Part shown: one piece after another, positions 16,257-24,509 of the stretch
Layout: each line of letters begins with the position of its first letter
How positions within the stretch are numbered: the stretch's first letter is position 1
From: Streptomyces albospinus
GTDB taxonomy: Bacteria > Actinomycetota > Actinomycetes > Streptomycetales > Streptomycetaceae
Length of the DNA: 49,910 nt
NCBI RefSeq assembly: GCF_014648695.1
Contig: NZ_BMRP01000020.1
Location: 1 to 49,910, forward strand
Direction: 5' to 3'
Notes under the pieces: model-generated
What the model saw: the letters and a program-made list of their open reading frames with translations, nothing else
What the model was told of the DNA's origin: nothing
The model's database searches: none
Program-made: the position numbers and the translations under genes

Positions 16257-16326
16257 CACGTCGTACAACCCGGGTGTGGGACCACCGGGTTGACTCCCCC
16301 GCCGGACAACGAGAGCCGTGGGTTGG

Positions 16327-16361
16327 TTGCTCCCTCCCACCCACGATCTAGCCTTTTCCCA
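16327..16361 (+). promoter_or_regulatory. Leaderless promoter of the nucleotidyltransferase gene
   Basis: TTGCTC (16327-16332), a 16-base spacer and TAGCCT (16349-16354), six bases from the ATG at 16361. The bases before the ATG (tttccc) contain no ribosome site. Confidence 0.6.
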
Positions 16362-17176
16362 TGAACGAAAACGCCACCCGCATCGCGCAGGTGCCGGGAG
16401 TCGTCGGGGTCATGCTCGGGGGCAGCCGCGCACGAGGAACCCACCGTCCCGATTCCGACTGGGATCTGGGCGTCTACTACCGGGGCGAGCTGGATCTCTC
16501 CGCCCTGGAGAGGCTGGCGGCAGAGGTGACCGGCGGCCCCGTCGAGATATTCGCGCCGGGGGCCTGGGGCCCCTGGGTCAACGGCGGGGCATGGCTGGTC
16601 ATGCCGGACGGCAGCCATGTGGACTGGATCTTCCGGGACATCGACCGGGTGCGGCGCGTGTGGGAGGACTGCCGCGCGGGCCGCTTCGAGACGGGAATGC
16701 AGGCCGGGCACCCGCTGGGTTTCTGGTCTCCCGCCTATCCCGGCGAGGTGGCCCTGGGACGCGTACTGGCCGACGGCACCGGGGAGTTGGCCCGCCTCAA
16801 GGAGGAGACCCGGAGCTACCCGGAGGCGCTGCGCAAGGCGCTCACCGGCACCGCCGTCTGGGACGCGGGCTTCTCGGTGGCGATGGCCGCCAAATCGTCC
16901 TCGACCGCGGACGTCCTGCACGCGTCCCTGTGCCTGTCCCGGGCCGTCGGCGCCCTCGTCCAGAGCCTGCACGCCCACCACGGCATCTGGTGCCTCAACG
17001 AAAAGGGCGCCCTGGCCGCCGCCGTGGCACTGCCGCAGACCCCACCCGAATTCGGCCCCCGGGCCACCGCCCTGCTCGGCGAACTGGGCCGTACGGAGGA
17101 CGAGTTGCGCCGCTCCCTGGCCGTGGCAGAACAACTCGTGGCCGAGGTGCGGGAGGTGGTCGGAGCACAGGGGTGA
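16361..17176 (+). CDS. Nucleotidyltransferase-domain protein
   Basis: A 271-aa protein with a DNA-polymerase-beta-like nucleotidyltransferase core: GGSRARGTHRPDSDWDLGVY holds the GS motif and the metal-binding DxD, and VDWIF supplies the third acidic residue. A helical C-terminal domain follows. This layout is shared with aminoglycoside nucleotidyltransferase-like proteins, but the substrate is not identifiable. Single gene with its own leaderless promoter. Confidence 0.8.
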   Translation: MNENATRIAQVPGVVGVMLGGSRARGTHRPDSDWDLGVYYRGELDLSALERLAAEVTGGPVEIFAPGAWGPWVNGGAWLVMPDGSHVDWIFRDIDRVRRVWEDCRAGRFETGMQAGHPLGFWSPAYPGEVALGRVLADGTGELARLKEETRSYPEALRKALTGTAVWDAGFSVAMAAKSSSTADVLHASLCLSRAVGALVQSLHAHHGIWCLNEKGALAAAVALPQTPPEFGPRATALLGELGRTEDELRRSLAVAEQLVAEVREVVGAQG

Positions 17177-17211
17177 CGATCCGGGGGGGGGCGAAGGGAG
17201 GGGTGCCCCCC

Positions 17212-17256
17212 ATGGCCCCCATCGGCATGGCCCCCATCGGCATGGCCCCCATCGGC
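17212..17256. repeat. 15-bp tandem repeat, three copies
   Basis: Three perfect copies of atggcccccatcggc directly after the nucleotidyltransferase stop, preceded by a nine-base G run. The unit is a multiple of three and would read MAPIG on the plus strand, but no gene uses it. Confidence 0.95.
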
Positions 17257-17342
17257 GAGGCGGGAGGCTCGGTCAGGCATGACGTCGGCGGCGCGTAGAA
17301 CCCGCGGGGCGCAGGACCGGTGGGGCGCAGGGCCGGTGGGGG

Positions 17343-17978
17343 TCAGCTGCTCACGCCGACCGCGTGGGCGAAGGTCCGGGGGTCGGGAAGGAAGTCGAGC
17401 ATGGCGCGGGCCACGTCGGCGCGGGGGATGGTGCTGCCGGCCGGACCGGCCTCGACGGCGTGGCGGTAGCGGCCGGTGCCCGGGGTGTCGAGCAGGCGGG
17501 GTGGGCGTACGGAGGTCCAGTCGAGGTCGCTGTCGCGCAGGACGGCTTCCATGCGTTCCAGGTCGGCGTAGACGTCCCTGAGGATCGCCCAGAGCAGGGG
17601 GCCGAAGACCCGGTGGGCGAGGAAGGGCTGACCGGCGCCGGTGCGGTTGAGCGGGCCGGCGCTGACCACGAGGAGACGGCGGACGCCGGTGGCCTTCATC
17701 GCCTCGGTCACGGCGCGGGCAGAGGTGGACGCGGGGCGGAGCGGGTCGCGCCGGCCGGCCTGCCCGATGCCGGAGACCACCGCGTCGGCACCGTCGATGA
17801 CGGTCTTGACGGAGGCGGCGTCGAGGGCGTCCGCGCGTACGACCGTGAGGCGTTCATGACGGTCGGTCAGTTTCGCGGGGCTGCGGAGTGCGGCGGTGAC
17901 CTCGTGCCCGTCGGCCAGGGCGTGCGTGACGAGTTGCCGGCCGACGCCGCCCGAGGCCCCGAGGACGGTGATCTTCAT
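17343..17978 (-). CDS. NAD(P)-binding oxidoreductase (NmrA/SDR-like)
   Basis: A 211-aa Rossmann-fold protein of the atypical short-chain family. The N-terminal MKITVLGASGGVGRQLVTHA is the nucleotide loop; VVSGIGQAG and LLVVSAGPLNRTG follow the usual pattern, and DWTSVRPPRLLDTP is typical of NAD(P)H-binding flavin-reductase-like or NmrA-like proteins. The ATG at 17978 follows GGAGGAGAC. It diverges from a TetR gene across tandem operator palindromes and is the likely target of that repressor. Confidence 0.85.
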   Translation of the reverse strand: MKITVLGASGGVGRQLVTHALADGHEVTAALRSPAKLTDRHERLTVVRADALDAASVKTVIDGADAVVSGIGQAGRRDPLRPASTSARAVTEAMKATGVRRLLVVSAGPLNRTGAGQPFLAHRVFGPLLWAILRDVYADLERMEAVLRDSDLDWTSVRPPRLLDTPGTGRYRHAVEAGPAGSTIPRADVARAMLDFLPDPRTFAHAVGVSS

Positions 17979-18060
17979 GTCTCCTCCGGTGGATTGCACA
18001 GCCGTGGACTGCGCAGCGGTGGATCGCGCAGCCCGCGGAGCGGCACGGCACACGGCCGCG

Positions 18061-18108
18061 GTGGGTGAGTGCTCACTCACCCACCAGTGTGGGTGAGTGC
18101 TCACTCAC
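18061..18108. promoter_or_regulatory. Two tandem TetR operator palindromes
   Basis: Palindrome 1 (18061-18084) has 11-bp arms around a CT centre; palindrome 2 (18092-18109) has 9-bp arms around the same centre. Both share the core TGAGTGCTCACTCA, and their centres are 28 bp apart. They sit between the divergent reductase and TetR genes, the second next to the TetR -10 box (TAGAGT, 18118-18123). Autorepression and control of the reductase are expected. Confidence 0.8.
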
Positions 18109-18129
18109 CTGTCAATGTAGAGTCGTCCC

Positions 18130-18813
18130 ATGAGCCATGACGCCGCCGCTCCGCTGTCCGGGGGCGCGCTGACGCGCTCCCGCATCCTCGACGCCGCAGC
18201 CGCGCTGATGACCGGCGTGGGGCTGACGCGTACGACGACGAAGCAGATCGCCAAGGAGGCGGGGTGCTCGGAGGCGGCGCTGTACAAGCACTTCCGGAAC
18301 AAGGAGGAGATCTTCGTCCGGGTGCTCCACGAGCGGGTGCCGCGGTTCTCGGAGGCGCTGGCGGAGCTGCCGGACCGTGCCGGGGACGAGCGCGGGCCGG
18401 CCGGGCTCCTCCAGGAGGTGACGCTGGCCGCCGTGCGTTTCTACCGGCGGACCTTCCCGATCGCGGCGTCGCTGTTCGCCAGTCCGGAGCTGCTGGCGAC
18501 GCACCGGCGCAAGCTCGACGAGCTGGGGTCGGTGGGCCCGCAGAACGCGAGTCAGCAGCTGGCCGCGTATCTGGAGGCGGAGCAGAAGCTGGGGCGGATC
18601 GCGTCCGCGGTCGATCCGCGTGCGGCGGCAAATCTGCTGATCGGGGCGTGTTTCCACCGGGCGTTTCTGGATCTGTTCTTCGACGGGGAGGCGCCCGCGG
18701 ATGCGCTGTGTCCGGCGAGCGAGGAGGAGTTCGCGGCGGAGACGGTGCGGGCGCTGCTGGGCGGGCTGATGCCGGGTGCCGGGCCGGGGCGCGGGGGAAG
18801 AGACCGGTCGTAG
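18130..18813 (+). CDS. TetR-family regulator
   Basis: A 227-aa TetR protein. Helix-turn-helix at about 15-60: RILDAAAALMTGVGLTRTTT, then KQIAKEAGCSEAALYKHFRN. The C-terminal ligand domain belongs to the group with a helix rich in Ala (ANLLIGACFHRAFLDLFF). Translation starts at ATG 18130, six bases after TAGAGT with no ribosome site, so the transcript is probably leaderless. Two palindromes just upstream are its likely binding sites and the divergent oxidoreductase its likely target. Ligand unknown. Confidence 0.9.
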   Translation: MSHDAAAPLSGGALTRSRILDAAAALMTGVGLTRTTTKQIAKEAGCSEAALYKHFRNKEEIFVRVLHERVPRFSEALAELPDRAGDERGPAGLLQEVTLAAVRFYRRTFPIAASLFASPELLATHRRKLDELGSVGPQNASQQLAAYLEAEQKLGRIASAVDPRAAANLLIGACFHRAFLDLFFDGEAPADALCPASEEEFAAETVRALLGGLMPGAGPGRGGRDRS

Positions 18814-18850
18814 GTACCGCTCATGGGGAGCCGCGGAGGAGTGGCGCCGC

Positions 18851-19516
18851 TCACCCGCACTCGGCTGCCGGGAACAGTCCGTCGTCGGTGCGCTCGAAGG
18901 CCAGCAGACGGCGCTTGCGGTCGAGTCCGCCGCCGTAGCCGGTGAGGCTGCCGTCGGCGCCGACGACGCGGTGGCAGGGGACGATGATGCCGACCGGGTT
19001 GCGCCCGTTGGCCAGGCCGACGGCGCGGGCCGCGGTGGGGACGCCGAGTCGTTCGGCGAGCCGGCCGTAGGAGACCGTCTCGCCGTACGGGATGGTGCGC
19101 AGGGCGGCCCAGACACGGCGCTGGAACGGAGTGCCGTGCAGTGCCAGCGGCAGGTCGAAGGTGGTCAACTCGCCGCGGAAGTAGGCGCGGAGCTGGGTGA
19201 TGGCCGCGGCGAAGGGCGGGTCGGCGGGGTCGGCCGGCGTGCCGAAGGCTTCCTGGGGCGGGCGGTGGCGCTGCTCGGTCATGTAGAGGCCGGTGAGGGC
19301 GTCGCCGCCGGCCACGAGGGTGAGCGGGCCCACGGGGGTGTCGTCGAGGACGGTGTGGGTGATCCGGTCCGTCGGAGTGGTGCGGGCGGCCGGGTCGGTG
19401 GTGCCCGCCGGACCCGTGGAGTCGCTCAGGTCGGCCTCGGTCAGGTCGGTGTCGATCGGGTCGGTGGCGGGCCGGGCCGTGGTGGGCCGGTCGGGGTGCG
19501 GGGTGGCAGGGGTCAT
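18851..19516 (-). CDS. ogt: Methylated-DNA-protein cysteine methyltransferase
   Basis: Suicide enzyme removing methyl groups from O6-methylguanine. The 221-aa protein has the active-site block VPCHRVVGADGSLTGYGGG with Cys171 and the helix-turn-helix GETVSYGRLAERLGVPTAARAVG. Residues 1-50 are a Thr/Asp/Pro-rich extension absent from typical Ogt proteins of about 165 aa, so a later start is possible. It lies 34 bases downstream of the Ada/AlkA fusion and is probably co-transcribed. Confidence 0.92.
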   Translation of the reverse strand: MTPATPHPDRPTTARPATDPIDTDLTEADLSDSTGPAGTTDPAARTTPTDRITHTVLDDTPVGPLTLVAGGDALTGLYMTEQRHRPPQEAFGTPADPADPPFAAAITQLRAYFRGELTTFDLPLALHGTPFQRRVWAALRTIPYGETVSYGRLAERLGVPTAARAVGLANGRNPVGIIVPCHRVVGADGSLTGYGGGLDRKRRLLAFERTDDGLFPAAECG

Positions 19517-19550
19517 GGCTGCGGCTCGGTTCGTCGGGAGGGGCTGGGGC

Positions 19551-21023
19551 TCAGTTCGCGGGGAGGTGGTTGATGGGGTGGTCGTCGGTCGCCCAGAGGT
19601 ACTGGACGGCGTAGGCGCGCCAGGGGCGCCAGCCGGCGGAGTGGCGGATGAGGGCCGCGGGGGTGGCGGGCATGCCGAGACCGGCGGCGGCGCGGCGCAG
19701 GCCGAGGTCGGTGGGGGTGAAGGCGTCGGGGTCGCCGAGGGCGCGCATGGCGATGCACTCGACGGTCCAGGGGCCGATGCCGGGCAACGCGGCGAGCCGG
19801 GCGCGGGCCTCGTCGCGGTCGCTGCCGACGCCGAGTTGCAGCGTGCCGGAGGCGAGGGCCGCGACGACACCGGTGAGGGTGGCGCGGCGGGTGCGGGGCA
19901 TCGCGAGGGATTCCGGGTCGAGTCCGGCGAGGGCGGCGGCGGACGGGAAGAGGTGGGTGAGGCCGCCGGCGGGGTCGTCGACGGGCTCGCCGTGGGCGAG
20001 GACGAGCCGGCCGGCGTGGGTGCGGGCGGCGGCGGTGGAGACCTGCTGGCCGAGGACGGCGCGGACCGCGAACTCGTCGGCGTCGACGGTGCGCGGCACC
20101 CGGCGGCCTGGCGCCTTGTCGACGAGCGGTGCCAGTTGCGGGTCCTCGCGGAGGAGCCCGTCGACGGCTTCCGGGTCGGCGTCGAGGTCGAGCATGCGGC
20201 GGCAGCGGGCGATGGCGCCGGCGAGGTCGCGCAGGTCGGTGAGGGAGAGGCGGCAGTCGATGTGGTCGGGGCGCGGGGAGAGGGCGACGATGCCGTGTCC
20301 GTAGGGGAGGTCGAGGGTGCGGCGGTAGGCGCCGTCGCGCCATTCCTCGACGCCGGGGACGGCGGTGGCGGCGAGGTGTCCGAAGAGGTTGTCGGGGTTG
20401 AGCGGCCGGCGGAAGGGGAGCCGCAGCGCGAGGGTGCCGGGCACGGCGGTGCGCGGGCCGGGGCCGGCGCGTCCGCGGAGTTCGGAGGGGGAGAGCGCGA
20501 AGACCTCCCGTACGGTCTCGTTGAAGGTGCGGATACTGGCGAAGCCGGCCGCGAACGCGATCTCGGCCATGGGGAGTTCGGTGGTCTCGACGAGGAGCCG
20601 GGCGGTCGGGGCACGCTGGGCGCGGGCGAGTGCCAGCGGTCCGGCACCGAGTTCGGCGAGCAGCTGGCGTTCGATCTGGCGGGTGCTGTAGCCGAGGCGG
20701 GCGGCGAGGCCGGGGACGCCTTCGCGGTCGACGATGCCGTCGGCGATCAGCCGCATGGCGCGGGCGACCAGGTCGGCCCGTTCGTTCCACTGCGGGGATC
20801 CCGGGCTGGCGTCCGGGCGGCAGCGCTTGCAGGCCCGGAATCCGGCTTGCTGGGCGGCGGCGGCGCTGGGGTAGAAGCGCATGTTCTCGGGCTTGGGGGG
20901 CACGACCGGGCAGCTGGGGCGGCAGTAGATGCCGGTGGTGAGGACGGCGGTGTAGAACCAGCCGTCGAAGCGGGCGTCCTTGGACTGCACGGCGCGCAGA
21001 CAGCGCTCGGTGTCGGTGTGCAT
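19551..21023 (-). CDS. alkA: Ada-AlkA fusion: methyl-phosphotriester sensor and 3-methyladenine DNA glycosylase
   Basis: A 490-aa adaptive-response protein. Residues 1-80: Ada zinc domain with Cys34, Cys38, Cys65 and Cys68; Cys34/38 (GIYCRPSCP) would accept a methyl from DNA phosphotriesters. About 85-190: AraC-type helix-turn-helix. About 195-310: AlkA N-terminal domain. About 310-490: HhH-GPD glycosylase with LPGIGPWTVE and the catalytic Asp in AFTPTDLGL. It can both sense methylation and excise alkylated bases. The ATG at 21023 lies 15 bases after the stop of a small LAXTG-motif ORF, with ogt downstream. Confidence 0.95.
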   Translation of the reverse strand: MHTDTERCLRAVQSKDARFDGWFYTAVLTTGIYCRPSCPVVPPKPENMRFYPSAAAAQQAGFRACKRCRPDASPGSPQWNERADLVARAMRLIADGIVDREGVPGLAARLGYSTRQIERQLLAELGAGPLALARAQRAPTARLLVETTELPMAEIAFAAGFASIRTFNETVREVFALSPSELRGRAGPGPRTAVPGTLALRLPFRRPLNPDNLFGHLAATAVPGVEEWRDGAYRRTLDLPYGHGIVALSPRPDHIDCRLSLTDLRDLAGAIARCRRMLDLDADPEAVDGLLREDPQLAPLVDKAPGRRVPRTVDADEFAVRAVLGQQVSTAAARTHAGRLVLAHGEPVDDPAGGLTHLFPSAAALAGLDPESLAMPRTRRATLTGVVAALASGTLQLGVGSDRDEARARLAALPGIGPWTVECIAMRALGDPDAFTPTDLGLRRAAAGLGMPATPAALIRHSAGWRPWRAYAVQYLWATDDHPINHLPAN

Positions 21024-21038
21024 GTCTTCAAGGATTGC

Positions 21039-21335
21039 TCAGGTGGACGGTCCGGGCTGGCGGAAATCCGACATCGACCTCGGCACCAGCTGTATGGACG
21101 GTGGATCGCCGCGCATGCGCACCCCGGCGGTCGCGCGGTGGCGCATCCACCGCACGAGCGCTCCGCCGGCCATGGCAAGCTCGGCGGCGATACCCAGGAT
21201 CAGGCCGATCGGGGCGTCGTGGCCCGTATGGGCGAGGTCATCGCCGGGCTCGCCGGATGCGGGCGTGACGGGTGCCGAGACGTACATGCTTCCGCCGCCC
21301 CCACCGATGGGCTGCCGGGCCAACTCCCCTTCCAC
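21039..21335 (-). CDS. Small protein with LAXTG sorting-like motif
   Basis: An open frame of 98 aa from GTG 21335, or 82 aa from the ATG at 21287 that follows GGCGGAAGC. It contains LAHTG, then a hydrophobic stretch (IGLILGIAAELAMAGGALV) and the basic RWMRHR, the order of a sortase-E-type cell-wall signal. No signal peptide precedes it, as an in-frame TAA lies just upstream, and about 30 residues follow the basic patch, which is unusual. It sits just before the Ada-AlkA gene on the same strand. It may be a decayed remnant. Confidence 0.4.
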   Translation of the reverse strand: MEGELARQPIGGGGGSMYVSAPVTPASGEPGDDLAHTGHDAPIGLILGIAAELAMAGGALVRWMRHRATAGVRMRGDPPSIQLVPRSMSDFRQPGPST

Positions 21336-21657
21336 ACAGGATTGTTACGCCCTGCCGGCGGGCTGCGGCATACTCGGCGGCATGACCCCCGTACCTCCCG
21401 GAACGCAGGTGAATCCCCTTCACCACGGGCACGCGCATCTGGTCGTCGTCCGACCCCCCTTCGCGGCCCCGCTCCTGCCCGCGGAGCGGCCGGCTGCCGC
21501 TCCGCACGACCCGAGGGCGGCCAGGGCCGCGGTGCTGTCCCTCTCCACCGTCTCTGCGATCCGCCATGAGCACGCTCCGTCCCGGCTCGAACATCCGGGA
21601 AGCCCGGCCGACCGGGAAGAGCTGGACAGCGTAAGCGCGGCCGCGTGGAGCTCCACG
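21288..21657. other. Region without a clear gene
   Basis: The plus-strand frame of the next gene stays open here but reads Pro/His/Ala-rich and lacks gene-like features. A 22-residue open frame at 21566-21634 starts MSTLRPGSNIREARP and could be the head of a lost gene. No terminator seen. Confidence 0.4.
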
Positions 21658-22092
21658 GTGAAGATCAGCGACCCGGCGCTTATTGAAGACGGGGTTCTGG
21701 CCGGTGCGTTGGAGGACGAGTTCCAGGCGCAGAAGGACAGGCACCCGGAGGCCCGGATCGTCGCTGTCTGCGAACGCGACTTCGGCGCCTACTACACGAA
21801 GATCCTTGTCGCTGTACCCGGTGTGCCGGATCTGATGGTCGAGGGCTTCGAGGAGCTGGACATCACCGGCGACCGGAGTGCCACTCTGGCCGCCGTGGGG
21901 ATCGCGCCCGACCGGCTGGCCGAGGGATATGACTTCAGTGGTGAAGGTTTCTTCGACTACGACGCGTTCCTCCACACGGTCACCGGCGGCGCCCTGTCCG
22001 TCTACGTGGACGAGAAGCGCCTGGAGTCCACATTCGTCGTCGACCGGAGCGAGGAAGGCGACGACAACATCTGCGAGCTCTGGTTTCCGTAG
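21658..22092 (+). CDS. Hypothetical protein, 144 aa
   Basis: Small acidic soluble protein with no motif I recognise. It opens with VKISDPALIEDGVLAGALED, has a strand-rich middle (ARIVAVCERDFGAYYTKILV) and ends in an acidic segment, EEGDDNICELWFP. The GTG at 21658 is chosen for the GGAG seven bases upstream and because the sequence before it looks non-coding; the frame itself is open back to at least 21382. No signal peptide or membrane segment. Isolated, next to a macro-domain gene fragment. Confidence 0.55.
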   Translation: MKISDPALIEDGVLAGALEDEFQAQKDRHPEARIVAVCERDFGAYYTKILVAVPGVPDLMVEGFEELDITGDRSATLAAVGIAPDRLAEGYDFSGEGFFDYDAFLHTVTGGALSVYVDEKRLESTFVVDRSEEGDDNICELWFP

Positions 22093-22371
22093 GTGGCGCC
22101 CCTGGTGCCACAGCCGGAGACCCTGGAGTGGTGCATCCGGCCGTGGGGGCGGCGAATGCTCCGGCAGGGCACCGGTGTCCCGACCTCGGCTTCGCGAAGG
22201 GGATTTCGCCTACAGGATCCACAACCGCCGGCCGGCGGTGTGCTGCTTGCGGTGCCGCCGGAAGACGACGTCCGTCCGGAGCAGGCGAGCCCGCGAACCC
22301 GGCACGCGGGTACCACACACGGCGGACGCTTCGGATCTACGGCACCTCGGTATCCCTACGGCACCTCGGCA

Positions 22372-22660
22372 TCAGTCAACCCACGCGGCAAACGCCGCGT
22401 AGGCCCGCTCGTCGTGGAGGACGAACCGCACCTCTTCGACGGCTGTGGCCGTGTCGCCGACCGCCTCGACGGCGATCCGCGCGGCGTCCTCAAGAGGCCA
22501 GCCGTAGGCACCGGTGGAGATGGCGGGGAAGGCGACCGTCCGCGCGCCCAGCTCGTCAGCAACCCGCAGCGACTCCCGGTAGCAGGAGGCCAGCAGCTCC
22601 GACCGGTCCTCCTCACGGGAGAAACGGGGACCCACGGTGTGAAGGATCTACCCACGTCCG
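22372..22660 (-). pseudogene. Macro-domain gene fragment (C-terminal half)
   Basis: The 87 codons from 22635 match the C-terminal half of the intact macro-domain gene at 27019-27531: both have GPRF, EEDRSELLASCYRESLRVAD (QEDRSELL in the intact one), and ARTVAFPAIS, then YGWP. Upstream of this the reading frame breaks at an in-frame TAG with extra bases in the TGGGT-ATC-CACACC region (about 22645-22655), and the N-terminal half with the ADP-ribose loop is absent. It cannot form a complete macro domain. Same orientation as the intact copy. Confidence 0.8.
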
Positions 22661-22905
22661 CCAGGCCCGGCAGCGCCTGTACGAGACGGTCGACGACTCG
22701 TGGTTCACGGCCCGTACGCTGGACGGCTTCCCCATGGCGGCCGTACGCCCGTACCTGCTGGGCAAGGACGCGCCCAGCCTCAACCGCCTGAACACGGCGT
22801 GGATCCTCGTTACTCACGGCGAGGACGCCCCGTGGATCGAGCGCCACCTGAATCCGTCCGCCGGCATCACCCGTCTCCTGGCCGATGCCGCCCGACAACG
22901 TCAGC
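22654..22905 (+). pseudogene. Gene fragment of unknown family
   Basis: An open stretch reading VRQARQRLYETVDDSWFTAR, then TLDGFPMAAVRPYLLGKDAP and AWILVTHGEDAPWIERHL looks like genuine protein sequence (balanced composition, charged/hydrophobic alternation). It lacks a start codon with ribosome site and dissolves into Gln/Arg-rich sequence after about 22900. It abuts the macro-gene fragment, suggesting a recombination junction between two truncated genes. Family not recognised. Confidence 0.4.
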
Positions 22906-22937
22906 GTCAGCGTCACCGACCGACCCGCACCCGAGGA

Positions 22938-23084
22938 TCAGGAGCTGCCGAGCCGGATCGCCTTGATGAGCAGAAGCAGGGCGCTGAGGATCAGACAGCC
23001 GCGCAGCGCCATCATGCCCAGGCGGGTGCCGGCCGACCAGCGCACCGGCCGCAGGAGTGCCAGGGGCGGCATGCGACAGGCCAT
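22938..23084 (-). CDS. Possible 48-aa single-pass membrane protein
   Basis: A short frame from ATG 23084, with a basic N-terminal part (PLALLRPVRWSAGTR) and one hydrophobic segment (CLILSALLLLIKAIRL). It lies 120 bases downstream of the NRAMP-like gene on the same strand. Small membrane proteins often modulate Mg2+ transporters, but that is only a parallel. No convincing ribosome site was seen, and the region is otherwise full of remnants. Confidence 0.3.
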   Translation of the reverse strand: MACRMPPLALLRPVRWSAGTRLGMMALRGCLILSALLLLIKAIRLGSS

Positions 23085-23204
23085 CACGGGGATCTGCCGT
23101 ACCGGCGCTGCGCCGGGCGACGCGGAGGGCCACTGCCGCGGTGAGCTTCACTTTCCGCGACTCGTCATCAGGCAGCCAGGTGTCTGACGTGGCATGGGGG
23201 GTGT

Positions 23205-24509
23205 TCAGGCGAGGCCGAACCAGCCCAGGACCGTCTGGACGAGCAGGATGGTGGACATGGCGGCCACGCCGACAACCACTGCGGTGGCCGCGATGCGATA
23301 GCGCGGGCCGTTGGCCGCCGCGCCGAGCACGGATCGGCGGTTGGTCAGGACCAGCAGGTAGACCAGGACGACGGGGCTGATCAGGCCCTGGAGGACCTGG
23401 GTGCCGATGAGGAGCTGGATGACGTCGACCGGGGTCATGGCGACCACCGCGCCGAGGACGATCTGGGCGGTGAACAGGCCCAGGAACAGGGGCGCGTCGC
23501 GGAAGCTGCGGGAGACGGAGCGTTCCACGCCGGCGGCCTCGCCTATGGCGTAGCTCGCGGACAGCGGGACCACCGCGCCCGCGAGAGCGGAGGCACCGAT
23601 CAGGCCGAGGGCGAAGAGGAGTTCGGCGTTCTGGCCGGCCACCGGTTTGAGGGCCTCGGCGGCCTGGGCGGCGGAGTCGAGCGGGCCGGTGCCGCCGATG
23701 GCGGAGGCGGTGGCGATGATGATGGTCAGGCTGATGATGCAGGCGAAGACCGCCCCGGTCACCGCGTCCAGCCTGATCAGCCGGTAGTCCTCCGGTTTGG
23801 CACCGCGGTCCACGACCCCGGCGGCGGCGTAGAACTGCATGTAGGGGCTGACCGTGGTGCCGATCAGGGCGACCGCGAGGAGGATGAAGTCCTTGCTCGG
23901 CTCGACGTGTGGGACGACCAGGTGTTTGCTGACCTCGCCCCAGTGCGGGTGGCCGAGGATCATCGCGATCGGGTAGGCGAAGAACGCCAGCGACATGATC
24001 AGGAAGATGCGTTCGGCCCACCGGTAGGAGCCGAACAGAACGAGTGACCACAGCAGGATCGCGGCCGGCGGGATGACCGCCCACTTGGGCACGCCGAGGA
24101 GTTCGAACGCGGCGCCGATGCCAGCGAACTCGCTGACGACCAGGCCGGTGTTGGCCAGCAGCAGGCAGAACACCGCGAGTCCGGTCAGGCGCAGGCTGAA
24201 CTGTTCGCGGATCAGCGCCCCGAGGCCCTTACCGGTGTGCGCGCCCAGGCGTACGGCCATCTCCTGCACCATCACCAGTGCGATGGTGACCAGCACCATG
24301 AAGAACAGCGTGCCGTATGTGAATTGCGATCCGGCCGAGGCGTAGGTAGCGATGCCGGCGGCGTCGTTGCCCGCGTTCGCGGCGACCAGGCCGGGGCCGG
24401 CGATCGCCGCGATCATGGTGATGCGCCGCCAACCGGTCCGGCGTGCGGGGGTTGTAGTGGCCGTGGGAGCTGCCGGAGTCTCCGCGGTGGTGTCGAGGTC
24501 GCGGGTCAC
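23205..24509 (-). CDS. NRAMP-family divalent metal transporter with altered metal site, putative Mg2+ permease
   Basis: A 434-aa membrane protein with about 11 hydrophobic segments and an overall NRAMP (SLC11) pattern beginning at TM1, GPGLVAANAGNDAAG. The canonical TM1 motif DPGN reads D-A-A-G here, and the TM6 motif MPH reads S-P-Y (GTTVSPYMQFY), so the Met that gives preference for Mn2+/Fe2+ is lost. With the overlapping MgtE-type sensor protein and the M-box upstream, Mg2+ is the most likely substrate (inference). Its ATG overlaps the stop of the preceding gene (ATGA), so the two are translationally coupled. Confidence 0.85.
   Translation of the reverse strand: MTRDLDTTAETPAAPTATTTPARRTGWRRITMIAAIAGPGLVAANAGNDAAGIATYASAGSQFTYGTLFFMVLVTIALVMVQEMAVRLGAHTGKGLGALIREQFSLRLTGLAVFCLLLANTGLVVSEFAGIGAAFELLGVPKWAVIPPAAILLWSLVLFGSYRWAERIFLIMSLAFFAYPIAMILGHPHWGEVSKHLVVPHVEPSKDFILLAVALIGTTVSPYMQFYAAAGVVDRGAKPEDYRLIRLDAVTGAVFACIISLTIIIATASAIGGTGPLDSAAQAAEALKPVAGQNAELLFALGLIGASALAGAVVPLSASYAIGEAAGVERSVSRSFRDAPLFLGLFTAQIVLGAVVAMTPVDVIQLLIGTQVLQGLISPVVLVYLLVLTNRRSVLGAAANGPRYRIAATAVVVGVAAMSTILLVQTVLGWFGLA

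Noticed and set aside
18851..20647. A 598-codon frame covering ogt and the antisense-frame part of alkA
   Set aside because: Only the last 221 codons carry Ogt motifs; the rest is a Pro/Ser/Arg-rich shadow of the Ada-AlkA gene.
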